A stretch of 64,000 bases of DNA from Anodontia alba (Eukaryota; Mollusca; Bivalvia; Lucinida; Lucinidae), in contig OZ024830.1 in the NCBI GenBank assembly GCA_964016985.1, forward strand, positions 18,810,387 through 18,874,386, written 5' to 3'. Made by a program: the position numbers and the translations under genes. The notes under the pieces are model-generated. The model saw only the letters and a list, made by a program, of their open reading frames with translations. It was not told where the DNA came from and did no database searches. This document shows positions 45,366-56,640 of the stretch, piece after piece (the stretch's first letter is position 1; the number at the start of each line of letters is the position of its first letter).

Positions 45366-46160
45366 GACTTTTTGTATAAAATATTTATCAATTGAGTGAA
45401 TAATTTAGTCTGATTGATTTAGTTATGTATGATGTATATGAAAAAATATATATATATATGGCCAGTAGTAAGTCTCAAACACGACACACCGAAAGTTAAT
45501 CATTTACGCATATTTGAAAGTTACGCAGATTAAACAACCAATGCAATCATGATGAGTACCGTCATCCTTACATCCATGTAGCTTGTATGAATATTCTTTT
45601 AAATATAATATAAATATATTAATATAAATAATGTGTTCCAGCAGCACGCCTTTATAAATATGAGAATCGTTGCATCAATCTGTGTAAATATTACCCCGAA
45701 TACATCGCGAAATTTTATATATAGCGCTCCCCCCGCAAAAAAAAAAAAAAAAAAAAAATACTTTGCAGGTGCTGCTGCTGCTAAGAAAATAGTTTGAACC
45801 CCCGAAGCACTGCTAAAAATTCTAGAGGAGATGTCGATCTAACTGTTTTAGTATTTTACGGTGAAAATTAGGATGAACATTTGAATCGTCTGCCCCAGCA
45901 GATGATTCACATGTAATGTCATGTCACGCTTAATTTACACAGGAAAATAAGAAAAAAATGTAAATGCCGTCTGCTGAATATGCTAAGCGCTTCAAGGGTT
46001 AAAGTATGGATACATTTCATTTGAAAGGGAGACAGAAACGGATACGCTGGAATGTATCTACACTGCTCGGATCGAGGCCTGGACGGTTGATGATTGGACC
46101 AGGGATACGACTGTCCATTTAAATCACCGTGACTTGGTGTCTTATGCCTCTTTCAACAAC

Positions 46161-46195
<35 letters not shown>

Positions 46196-46333
46196 GTCAT
46201 ATTGAGATGATAGAATGCGGCGTCTGGTCAGGTTTCACTGTTTGCAAAAACAGTAATAGCCATTTTTCTAGGAATAACCAAATCTCATAGCCGGATGTAC
46301 CTGAAATGGACCAGCCAGAATCTTACAAGTTTT

Positions 46334-46338
<5 letters not shown>

Positions 46339-46380
<42 letters not shown>
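46339..46380. repeat. (CT)n microsatellite
   Basis: A pure CT run of about 42 bp. The matching place in arm A (32066-32094) has a shorter, interrupted GA run. Confidence 0.95.
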
Positions 46381-46382
<2 letters not shown>

Positions 46383-47174
46383 AAAGCTCTTTCGTTTTAC
46401 CCTCATATAAATATGACACGTCTCCTTTCGAGCTATAAGTTGTTTGCACTGACTTCATTGGAAAAATGATATCGCACCGGCGGGAATCGAACACGATTCG
46501 ACCCCCACTTAACATGAAACACATGTATTTGCTACGGTCATTTGCTTCTTCCACTGCTTCAAGATAGGCAGTTACAAGTTTCTGGAGGAAGAGGGTTTAG
46601 TGTACTGATTAAACGCTTATTTTATAAGCTTACTTGGCGCGATTCGTAAAAAAATGCTGTTCCCCTGGGCCAGACTCGTAAAGCAATTGCAGTTAACTCC
46701 CTTTTAATAGTCAGTTGCAGTTAGCTCCCTTAAAAGAGTAAAACCCTGCAGTGTGAGAACGTTACCCCGCATTTACCAGGGTACAAATGAATATTGTTAT
46801 GTTATTCTCTTACAGTATATAAATTAATAACATTATCTTTAATGGCTTACAGAGCAATCTTCCATGTAAAGTGTTCTGTTTTTGTGTCTTCAACATTCGA
46901 TATGAAAAAAGCAAGACCGTAATTTATTTAACGAGTAAAAGAGACGCACGTATAAACCTAGCATCGGCGGGAAGGCATCTTCACATAATATTGTCATATG
47001 TCTGCACGGACATTCTAGGCAGCGTCTTCCTGGGTAGAAACCAATACTAAGATACGAGGATAAAGTGTCTTGCTCAAAGACACGACACTTGGTGCTCGCA
47101 GGTGTCGAATTACCACTATCTGGGCTAATTCAGCAGACGACAAAAAAAAAAAAAAAAAAAAAGGAAACAAAATC

Positions 47175-47330
47175 GTTATTTGTTTTATTACCAAGAAATC
47201 AGGATTTGACATTTCATGCAATGGAGACAGTTTGCGTGAAATGCAAATCCTGTTTTCTTGGAAGAATGATAAAAATATTTCAAAATGTCTGTTGAAAACT
47301 TTACCCAGAATGTTAAGCGTTATGGTTTGC
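47175..47330. repeat. Family C MITE, arm B copy
   Basis: 'gacatttcatgcaatggaga' and 'gcgtgaaatgcaaatcctgt' form the foldback. It is shared with arm A. Confidence 0.75.
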
Positions 47331-48084
47331 AGAAAACAAATCGCGCATGGGTCTGTGCATGGTAAAACCTATAACTTGTACGAAGAGACGAATTAGCCTG
47401 CACACTCTGAGCCTGCACATCAGTAGTCTGATCAGAGCCTTCGCTAATCGTATGTACCGCCTACAATCTATGGGTTTAACAAAACGTCTTGTGCGACGAG
47501 GGAAGACTTGGGTCAGTCTGTGCAACTGCACATTCTGATCAGAGCATTCGCTGATGGTATTTACCTTCGATAGCCAGGCTGTCCAAAGCGGAATAAACAG
47601 TATGACTGTAACATCACATTCTGATCAGATCCTACGCTGATCGTGTACAGTATGCACCTTCTTCGGACTCCGGGCTATCCAAGAAGCTTGCTTTATATAG
47701 TGGGTCGATGCACAGACCCGAGTCTTTGCTGGTCACACGTACATTGTACTGTAGTACGTTTTGTCGTCTGGTTCATTGTAAGAACATTGTAAATCATACT
47801 TTTGTACCGATGTAATTTTGGTTTAAACTGGAGTTAAAAACGGCCCAGTCAACACTATGTAGATCTTGTCGAGCCCGCACACTTTTCCGGGGTGGGCTTA
47901 TTCATAAGCTATTAATCATTTCAACAGTTCATATACTTTGACGATAGAGCCTACTTTTGGAGTTATGGTCCTTTGAACACCGAAAATATTTTAGTGATTT
48001 CTCTAATATATTTTTGTCCAGTCTATAATTTGAAAACTATTTGAGATATTTTCTTGAAACAATATAAAATATTGGGAAATGGTG

Positions 48085-48510
48085 CCTCGGTGGTGTGTTA
48101 CAGTGGTAAAGCTGCTCGCTTTGTCTCCCAGGGTCATGGGTTCGACCCCAGACTTCTCAAGCCTTTAATATGGGACTTTAAACCATGGTCCACATTTCCC
48201 TATGACCTAGACTAGCTACTAGTCGGATATCAATATTATTTTCACCAATCAATTATAATCATTAATTTACTTAATGAACTAAGGGTCATCTATTACTTAC
48301 TGCTTGCCTCACCTCTTTGATAGCAGCAACTAATCTTGGAGATATCAGAGACAACTTTTAGAGACTGGCTATACAAGATGTCATACATAAATTTGAATCA
48401 GCTTATAGCAAGGAGTGATAAAACATGACATCAAGGTCTAGGAGCTAGTCTACCTATGACCTAGCTGTTACTAGGACGTAAAAAAAACTCACTCACTCAT
48501 TTGAATTGTC
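48085..48510 (+). repeat. tRNA-derived SINE, 'family 3', arm B copy
   Basis: Starts 'ggtgcctcggtggtgtgtta', with a B-box-like 'gggttcgaccccag', and ends 'ctaggacgtaaaaaaaactc'. An internal duplication ('cctatgacctag' occurs twice, at about 48199 and 48452) makes it longer than the arm A copy. Confidence 0.7.
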
Positions 48511-48705
48511 ATTAGCCTCTCTTGCCCATTGTGTGCATAAAGTGTGTTTTTGTGTGACAGACACCCTTTTCAGATAGGCTAATAGCCGCTATCTTATTGA
48601 TTCAATGCCTCTTTGATAGCAGAAGCGCCCCTTTAAGTTGATTAATATTGACACCTGCGGTTGCTGCACGCGAGTGAGAATTTCCCGGTCTTTTACCATA
48701 GTTCG

Positions 48706-49583
48706 TCATTTAGGGTTCAGGACAACTCGGCCCAAAGACAAGTCGGCCCAGGACAACTCGCCCCATAAAAAAGTCGGCCCAAGACAACTCGGCCCAAGTC
48801 GTCCCAGTTTTGGAAGACAACTCGGCCCAAATCGCCCAAATTGCAGAAGACCACTCGACCCATAAAAATCAGACCAGGCACCTCTTAATGTATTAAAATA
48901 ATTGGATGGTGTCACTTTTATTGCTCTGTATGTGATGAATTCAGATAGCAAAACAAATTTGATCACAAGCTAAGGACGCTAAATATACATATAACCGCAT
49001 CCTATCCATCGCGCACACATTCAATGTGCGCGTAACTCAACAGTCTCAAATCAAATGAGCCACGCCAGTAGCCATTTCCTTAAAAACTATTGGCTTGTGT
49101 TTATACAGATCATGTCGGCAAATAAAAGAAATTATTTAAACAAAAGTTGGCAATTTGTTATAGTTCAAACTTACTATAATCATTAACTTTTGTCGATTAA
49201 AGGATGACAGTTAACACTTTTGTTGCGAATTCAAATCACGCACTTTTATTTTCAACATTGAATAAATTGTTTTGGTCACTTACATTATGCTGCTATAATC
49301 ATCAGATGTCATCTAAGAATATGTACATTTGCGATCCGATTTAAGACATCTGCATATGCTTTTTTATTCATCAGGTACAGAGCAATAAAAGTACCACCAT
49401 CCAATAATTTTAATACATTAAGAGGTGTCTGGTCTCATTTTCATGGGACGAGAGGTCTTCTAAAGTTGGGGCGATTTGTCTTCTGAAATTAGGACGACTT
49501 GGGCCGAGTTGTCTTGGGCCGACTTTTTTATGGGCCGAGTTGTCCTGGGCCGACTTGTCTTTGGGCCGAGTTGTCCGTAATTC
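48706..49583. mobile_element. MULE-like TIR element with 'gacaactcggccc' arrays
   Basis: Left end: about six copies of 'gacaactcggccc' or 'aagtcggcccaa' from 48718. Right end: the same in inverse orientation, 49490-49577. The 11-mer 'ttcgtcattta' lies at both outer flanks. Arm A lacks the element and reads straight through the equivalent of that site, which confirms both the ends and the direction of change. No transposase frame is present. Confidence 0.82.
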
Positions 49584-50344
49584 GTCATTTATATTGAACG
49601 CGTGCGGTTGTTGCATGGGAAAAGGCAGTTACAGGAATACCAAATATAAATATGTAATTCGTCGATTGGGGGCAGATGTTTGATTCTCTTTGTGATTTTT
49701 GTGATTTTCATGTGTTTGTTTTGTTTTCTACAGCATATTAAGTAAAAATTACAATGCCGGACCCACTTATGTGGCCGGAGTAGACTAAGCTGAAGAATCC
49801 GGTACTTTTTCATATGGAGCGTTGTTGAGGCCCATGTTACGTGCTCGAACAGTGAATGGGGCTACCGGGGTTTTCTTTGGACCTAGGGAGCACCTAAATA
49901 TATTCAGGGAACAAGGCAGTATTGGTTAATATTTTAAGAAAACAAGGGAATTTTTGACCTAATTTTGGTGGATCGGAATGCGGAAATTTGGAAAACACTT
50001 TTGGGATAATAAGACCTTTGCGACCAGCGCTGACACAGATCAACCTGCGCATCCGCATGTGCGTGAACGATATGACTTCACGCAGACTGTTCTATATGGT
50101 GGAAAAATGTCTCCGAGTACAACATTACGAATCCGAGTAACTTCTCACAACTTTGCATAACACATACTTTGCGCGGACTTGCGAGTGCTGTCCGCCGAAT
50201 ATGACGTTTACTCGGTTTGATTCCGAGTGTTTGGGGGAAGTCCGCAAAACGCCGATGTTCCGGGTAAAGAGTTTTGTTTTTGTTTTTTTGTTTGTTTGTT
50301 TGTTCTTTTACCCGAGCTGTTCTGTATGTACTTTTCGTTTGAAG

Positions 50345-50640
50345 TGTAGGTAATTCACGTTTTTCACGGGTATTCCGGCTCTGATTTAGCGGACTATCAA
50401 CAATGTTTTCAAAAAAAAAAAAAAAATTGCAAAGACAATTTGCAAATTATTTTAGGTTAAAGTATTATCTCTTTTCCATTAGGTTGACATAATATTATTT
50501 AAAGGATTAATTAAAGCCAATATTGGTGTCTTTAATAGGCGTCTTTCATAGGTATACCTATATTTTTCACGGGTATTCCGGTATTTCGGTAGTATTCCGG
50601 TATTTCAGTGATTCGTGTGACCCGTTTTGTACCCATGTAT
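50345..50640. repeat. Inverted ~280-bp repeat, right copy
   Basis: Ends 'gtagtattccggtatttcag' then 'tgattcgtgtgaccc', the inverse of the start of 45085-45365. The A run at 50410-50426 corresponds to the T run at 45283-45298. Confidence 0.85.
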
Positions 50641-50765
50641 AAAACATATATTGAAACAAAGCGTGAAAATCGTGACCGTCTCGGTCCATCGGGAATGGGA
50701 TATGTAGGTTACTTATTGACTCACCCTCGTATTATCCATTGTTGTCTCAGTTTTTAGTGGTTTAA

Positions 50766-50957
50766 ATGCTTAATATGCCTGGTAAAAAGTTCAACAAATG
50801 GCATTTTGGAATATTTTTCTTATTTTCCCCAGAAATAATTTTTGACATTTCATGCAAATTGTCTCCTAGAAATTTGCATGAAATATCAAAGTCTATTTAT
50901 GAGAAAAATAAGAAAAATATCATCAATTTGTTGTCTTCAGAATTTGCCCATAGGATG
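50766..50957. repeat. Family C MITE just upstream of an exon
   Basis: 'gacatttcatgcaaattgtc' pairs with 'aatttgcatgaaatatcaaa'. The outer part 'tggaatatttttcttatttt' pairs with 'ataagaaaaatatcatcaat'. It ends about 37 bp before the ZDHHC exon 2 acceptor. Confidence 0.8.
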
Positions 50958-50993
50958 GTGGACACAATCTGAGCCTGTTCTTTTTGTTTTCAG

Positions 50994-51112
50994 TTGTCCT
51001 TACCTGCTCTCTTACACCATCGCTCTGCCAATTTATGCTGGTGTGCTCTCATTATTTGTGATTGCTAACTTTGGCTTAGCAACTTTTATGGACCCTGGAA
51101 TTTATCCAAGAG
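50994..51112 (+). CDS. ZDHHC5/8-like: ZDHHC5/8-like palmitoyltransferase, exon 2
   Basis: The acceptor 'ttctttttgttttcag' is followed by a 119-nt exon (phase 2 in, phase 1 out) ending AGAG|GTAAGAG. It encodes CPYLLSYTIALPIYAGVLSL and then FVIANFGLATFMDPGIYPR. This is the second membrane segment followed by the DPG motif that precedes the DHHC cysteine-rich domain. ANFxxATFMDPGxxPR is specific to the ZDHHC5/8 branch among DHHC enzymes. The final G begins a codon equivalent to the Ala after PR in the vertebrate proteins. No exon encoding the DHHC domain was found before 64000, so intron 2 is over 12.8 kb unless the exon at 56641 is used. Confidence 0.9.
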
Positions 51113-51404
51113 GTAAGAGTTCTGCTTGCATAGCTCTAGATATAACCCATTTTAGATGGAATAAACTCTCCCTGCACTATATAGTGGAACAGTCTGAGTT
51201 CAAATTTAAGTATGTCAGGCTATGGTATTTAGATATTTCTAGAGAAAAATGGCTAAACTATTTGCAAACAGTGGATACCCGATCAGATGCTGCATTCAGC
51301 TGCATCTGGTGTGGGCTTCACAGTTACCGTTTCGAATAGACTTAAATGGGTTAAAGAGGAATTAAATCATACATATCGGTGTCATTCTTAAATAGTTAAA
51401 GAAT

Positions 51405-51580
51405 ATAGTTATGAAAACTTGTTGGTACTCATTGGAATTGCCTCAATTCTCCACAAAAGCATTTGTTGTGAGTACTCATTGGAATTGCCTGGATGAGATT
51501 CCAGTAAGTACCCACAACATGCATTTTATGGAGAATCAGCACGATCAAGGCAATTCCAGTGAGCATCCACAACATATGCT
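51405..51580. repeat. Family B MITE, variant
   Basis: 'gttggtactcattggaattg' and 'gagtactcattggaattgcc' are inverted against 'cagtgagcatccacaacata'. Confidence 0.65.
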
Positions 51581-51582
51581 TT

Positions 51583-51795
51583 TAACCCTTGTCATGCTGA
51601 ATAAATTAAGATGCCACGCCCGCATCTAATTGTCAGCCATTCTGATTCCTTGATCCAGATTATTGATATAAATTCACATACTTAGTGCGAAACAGTGCAG
51701 TTCCAGATCAGTTGGCTTCTTCAGAAGCCAACTGATCTGGATCTACACTGCTTCCAAAGGCAGGATATATCCGGTTCAGCAGGGCTAGGGTTAAA
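51583..51795. repeat. Family A MITE, intact copy
   Basis: 'aacccttgtcatgctgaata' and, inverted, 'taaccctagccctgctgaac' are the ends. The centre is the palindrome 'gttggcttcttcagaagcca' plus 'ac'. Other copies: 53840-54050, 58394-58605, and the split or truncated ones at 16923 and 61961. Confidence 0.88.
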
Positions 51796-52110
51796 AACCA
51801 TCTTCTAAATGCTCTGGAATTATGTTATGCCTAAAAGCTCCATAAAATTGTAGCAGATGACCTTCTAAATTATTTTTGCTAAGGAGTTGATTCTTATAAA
51901 ATGTCAAGCCATATTTTGTCAGGAAAATAAAATAAAAAAGAATATTTTAAATATTTTAGAATGTTACCTGCTTCTTTTATGATTGGCATATTGAGGATTA
52001 AAATTTATAACACCTTCAAACTCAAACAGCTAAAATAATTGTTGAAAATAGTAGATTTAATGCTTGGAATGCTGAGTAAAAATATTAGCTAACGACTTTT
52101 CTTTTTTTTA

Positions 52111-53136
52111 GCTCACCAGAGCATGGAGCTGTTGTGATCAGTCAATGTCCGCTGTGCGTCATTCGTCGTGGTGCGTCAACAATTGCTTACTCCTCCTACA
52201 CCCCTGAGCCATTTGACTCGAAACTTGGTAGGAAGCATCAGGATGACTTGTAGATCAAAAACAGCTAAAATCATTAAGATCGAAATCCAAGATGGCCACT
52301 GGCGGCCATCTTGAAGTCTATTTTTTGCTTCTTCTCCTGAACCAAAAAGCCAATTGACTCCAAACTTCATAGGAAGCATCAGGGTGACTTGTAGATCAAA
52401 AATATCTAAAATCGTTTTAATCAGAAGTCCAAGGTGGCCCTGTGGCAGCCATCTTGAAAATCTATTTTCGCTTCTCCTCCTGAACCAAAAAGCCAGTTGA
52501 CTTGAAACCTGGTAGGAAACATCGTGGTGACTTGTAGATCAAAAATAGATAAAGTCATTTCTAATGGATGTCCAAGATCTATTTTTTGCTTCTTCTTCTG
52601 AACCGAAAGGCCAATTGACTTGAAACTTGGTAGGAAGCATCGAGGTTACTTGTAGGTCAAAAATAGCTAAAATCGTTCCGATCAGAAATCCAAGATGGCC
52701 GCTTGAAAATCTATTTTTCTCTTCTTCTCCTGAACCAAAAGACCAATTTACTTGAAACTCAGTAGGAAGCATCAGGGGTGACTTGTAGATCAAAAATAGC
52801 TAAAATTTTCGATCGGAAATCCAAGATTACCACCATCTTGAAAATCTATTTTTCGCTTCTCCTAAATTGAAAGCCAATTGACTTGAAACTTGGTAGGAAG
52901 CATCTGGGTGTCTTATAGAAAAAAAATATAGCTAACATTGCTTTGATCAGAAATCCAAGATGGCCCCAATGGTCCCCATTTTGTTTATATAAAGATTTAC
53001 ATAGTGAAAATCTTAAAAAAAATTTCTGTACGGAAACCATAGGCCTAGGGCTTCCAAATTTGTTATGTAACTTTATCTAGTGACCTTCTACCAAGATTGT
53101 TCAAATTATATCCCTGGGATCAGAAATGGCCCCTAT

Positions 53137-53172
<36 letters not shown>

Positions 53173-53564
53173 CACTAATTTAACATAGAGGCTAACATAG
53201 TGAAAACCTTGAAAAATCTTCTCATTAGAAACCATTAGGCCTAAGGCTACCGAATTTGGTTTGTAGTTTTATCTAGTAGACCTCTACCACGATTGTTAAA
53301 TTAGATCCCTGGGGTAAAAAATGGCCCCACCCTAGGGGTCAGTAGTTTTACATAGGCAAATAAGTGGCAAATAAGCTGTTGCTCTAAAACTACTAGCCAG
53401 ATTTTGAAATAAGTCGGCAGATATATTCCTTGGATGACAGTCTATTAAAGCATAGACAGTCCCATAAAGAGAAGATGATAGTCTTTTAGAATTATACTAT
53501 GCATTAAATTGTTGAAGTAACTGATGATAGTTGGAGACAATTAGGGCCCTCTTGTTTTTTAAAT
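52111..53564 (+). mobile_element. Tandem-repeat element, copy 2
   Basis: Starts 'agctcaccagagcatggagc', has about five units of 'gaaccaaaaagccaattgac', 'aggaagcatcagggtgactt' and 'ccaagatggcc', then a G run (53139-53171), and ends 'aattagggccctcttgtt'. The internal unit differs from copies 1 and 3, while the outer frame is related. Confidence 0.75.
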
Positions 53565-53593
53565 AATTTTATTTTTATACTGAAAATTGGGCA

Positions 53594-53835
53594 GTGGTTG
53601 GGTGAAGCAAAGGTGTCAAGCATCTTATGTCACCGGGGCGTCCAACTGATATTGGCTGGGCAAGGCCTGTGATACTTGCAGCAAGTAAGGGTAGAGAGGG
53701 GGAACGTTTTTATTTCTTCTGTTTCTTCACTGTCATTCATTTTCCTTTCTCCCCTGTCATGCTCTGCTATCTCTTTGGTCTCTCTTCTCCCTTTCTCTGG
53801 GAGATGACACAAAATGACTCACAAGGGTTGACGTG
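53594..53835 (+). repeat. SINE, 'family 4', 3'-truncated
   Basis: 'ggttgggtgaagcaaaggtg' to 'cacaagggttgacgtg', matching 55942-56233 but lacking its tail, where a family A MITE begins. Confidence 0.65.
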
Positions 53836-53839
53836 TTGT

Positions 53840-54050
53840 TATTCCTTGTCCTGCTGAATAAATTAAGATGCCATGCCCACTTCTAATTTTCAGTCAATCA
53901 GGTTATTTGATCCAGATTGTTGTTATAAATTTGCATACTTGATGGCAAACAGTGCAGACCCAGATCAGTTGGCTTTTTTAGAAGCCAACTGATCTGGATC
54001 TACACTGTTTGTAAAACAGGGTATATCCTGGTTCAGCAGGACAAGGGTTA
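53840..54050. repeat. Family A MITE
   Basis: 'cttgtcctgctgaataaatt' to 'ggttcagcaggacaagggtt', with the central palindrome 'ttggcttttttagaagccaa'. Confidence 0.85.
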
Positions 54051-54185
54051 ATTAAACTCCAACACAATTGGCTTTGACATTTCATGCAGATCGTCTCCAT
54101 AGGAGACAGTTTCCATGAAATTTCAATAAAATTTTCATCATTTTGTCTGCTGAATTTACCCAGAAACTCTAAATGGTAGCTTTGG
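54050..54185. repeat. Family C MITE
   Basis: 'gacatttcatgcagatcgtc' and 'gacagtttccatgaaatttc' form a shortened foldback. Confidence 0.6.
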
Positions 54186-54261
54186 TTTTTACCAGAGTGA
54201 GATTTCTTCAGACAACAGCTTGTGAGACTTATAGGATTCAGTTCTTTGTCTGCATATCTCA

Positions 54262-54412
54262 GCTCTAGATAAGGTGCCTTTTTCAGTCAAAAAGTATTGA
54301 TGTTTTTTGTATCGCTCCATTGAAACATAAGTTACAGGTTCTTGTTACAAGTGACTCATTGAATGAAGCACTTCTAATGAGTACCACTACATGCCCTAGG
54401 TTTTCACTGCTC
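54262..54412. repeat. Family B MITE, degraded
   Basis: 'cagctctagataaggtgcc' and 'gaagcacttctaatgagtac' remain. The right end is lost. Confidence 0.5.
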
Positions 54413-54517
54413 ACATGTAAACTGCAGTGTTTTGTGTTTGTGTCGTAAATGTCCACAAAATTTGCATACTCTTAACTCAAACAAAAGCACAATTACTCAT
54501 AGCTCCAGATAAGCCTT

Positions 54518-56443
54518 TTTAGTTCACCTGTGCGAATGCTCAGGGTGAGCTATTTTGATCACCCTCTGTCTGTCATCCGTCGTCAGTCATCCATCATCAA
54601 CAGTTAGTTTATTAAGTTTTGACCCAATCTTAATGAAACTTACTCAGAATGTATGACTCTAGGAAGTCTAGGTCAGATTTGAAACTGGGTCACCAGGTCA
54701 GATCAAAGGAAAATCTTGTTAACACTCTAGAGGTCACATTTTTGAAGTAATTGTCATGAATATTGTTAAAAACGTTTGTCTTGACGATTTCTGTGTCAAA
54801 TTTGAAACTGGGTCACTTGGGGTAAAAAACTAGGTCACCAAGCCAAATCAAAGGAAAACCTTGTTAACACTCCATAGGTCACATTTTTTAATCGTCATGA
54901 ATATTGCTCAAAATGTTTATCTTAATGATTTCTAGGTCAAGTTCAAAATGGTCACTTGGGGGTCAAAAACTAGATTACAGGGCCAAATCAAAGAAAAACC
55001 TTATTAATACTTTAGAGGTCGAATTTTTGAAGCAGTTTTTATGAATCTTGCTCAAACTGTTTGTCCTGATGATTACTAGGTCATTTTGGGTCAAAAACTA
55101 GGTCACTGAGCCAAATCAATGGAAGACCTTGCTAACACTCTAGAGGTCACATTTTTGAAGCAATAATCATGAATGATGCTCAAAATGTTTATCTTGATAT
55201 CCTTAATGTTGACTTCGAAACAGGGTCACTTGGGGTCAGAAAATTAGGTTACTGGACCAAAATAAAGGAAAACCTTCTTAACACTCTAGAGGTCACATTT
55301 TTGAAGTAATCATCATGAATCTTGCTCAAAATGTTTGTCTGATGATTTCTACATACATGAAGGTCAAGTTTGAAACTAGGTTACTTTGAGTCAAAAACTA
55401 GGTCACTGGACAAAATCAAAGGAAGACCTTGTTAACACTATATGTCTATAGGGGTAAAATTTTTGAAGTAATCATCATGAATATTGCTCAAAATGTTTTT
55501 CTTGATATTCTTAAAGTTGACTTTGTAAACAGGCCACTTGGGGTCAAAAACTAGGTCACCCGAGCCAAATCAAAGAAAAACTATTAACACTCTAGAGGTC
55601 ACATTAATTTTAAAAAAAAATTATAAATCTTGCTCAAAATGTTTGTCTTGATGATTTCTGGGGTCAAGTGTGAAACTAGGTCACTTGGGGTCAAAAACTA
55701 GGTCGCCAGGCAAAATCAAAGGAAAAGCTTGTTAACACTCTAGAGGTCACATTTTTGAAGTGATAATCATGAATCTTGCTTAAAAATGTTAGTCGATTAT
55801 TTCTTGGTGAAGTTTGGAACTGGGTCATTTCTTAACTCTGTTTCATGGTGTATTTACTTTGTGTTAGTGTTTAGGTAAATTTCTCAGTAACTATTGCTCC
55901 TAAAGCCAGTGATACTTAGCACATGCATACATCTTAGCATGTGGTGGGGAGAGGGGTTGGGTGAGGCAAAGGTGTCATGTATCTTACGTCATGGGGGTGT
56001 CCAATTTAGATTGGCACAGTTGGGCAAGGCCTGCTATCCTTGCCGCAGGTAAGGGTAGAGGGGGAATTTTTTTATTTCTTCTGATTCTTCACTTTCATTC
56101 ATTTTCCTCTTTTTCTCCTGTCCCTCTCTTTCATCTCCTCTACTATCCCTTCCATCTCTCTTCTACCTTTTCTCTGGGAGACGACACAAAATGACCCACA
56201 AGGGTTGACGTTAAACCCTAACACAATCAAAAAACATCTTAGCATGGCCTCTAGAGTGCAGTCATTCATATTTGACCTTGACCGATATTTCACGATCCAT
56301 TAGGCATGCTACATTGTCTTACTTGTTAATTATAATCATCATGAATTTTGGTCAGAATGTTTGCCTTGATCATTTCTAGGGCAGGTTCTCTAAGTGTTAT
56401 GATATTCAGGTGAGCATTACAGGGCCATCATGGCCCTCTTGTT
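54518..56443 (+). mobile_element. Tandem-repeat element, copy 3
   Basis: Starts 'tagttcacctgtgcgaatgc' and has about eight ~150-bp units like those of copy 1 ('gaaactgggtcacttggggt', 'cactctagaggtcacatttt'). It ends 'gcattacagggccatcatgg' and 'ccctcttgtt'. A family 4 SINE interrupts its 3' part. Confidence 0.8.
55942..56233 (+). repeat. SINE, 'family 4', with exact 13-bp TSD
   Basis: 'acatcttagcatg' lies at 55929-55941 and 56234-56246. The element runs from 'tggtggggagaggggttggg' to 'ttgacgttaaaccctaacac' plus an A-rich tail. The tail is V-SINE-like, but I see no tRNA-like head. Confidence 0.85.
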
Positions 56444-56497
56444 TTGTGATTTTTGTTTTTGTTTTTTTGTTGTTGTTTTTTTTTTTTTTTTTTTTTC

Positions 56498-56595
56498 CAT
56501 TTGAAAAATACTGATATTTTTCTTATTTCTCCACAGCATGTTTGTAAGAAAAATATTATGTGTCTACCCCTTTTATCTGGTGCTGCGATTACTTG
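56498..56595. repeat. Family B MITE, deleted copy
   Basis: 'ctgatatttttcttatttct' plus 'ccacagcatg', then 'accccttttatctggtgctg'. A T-rich tract (56477-56497) precedes it. Confidence 0.5.
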
Positions 56596-56640
56596 TTCTA
56601 GCTGGTAGCATTTAATAAAGCTCTAACTTTTTTGTTTCAG

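Larger units (their letters stand above)
45765..50115. repeat. Arm B of a large inverted repeat
   Basis: Matches 28110-32640 in opposite orientation (see arm A). It differs by a MULE-like insertion (48706-49583), a longer CT run (46339-46380), and A runs at 46171-46194 and 47142-47161. It lies inside ZDHHC intron 1. Confidence 0.88.

Noticed and set aside
50842..51339. A 165-codon single-exon gene
   Set aside because: The frame begins in a MITE and runs past a good donor; only 50994-51112 resembles the ZDHHC family and joins in phase to exon 1.
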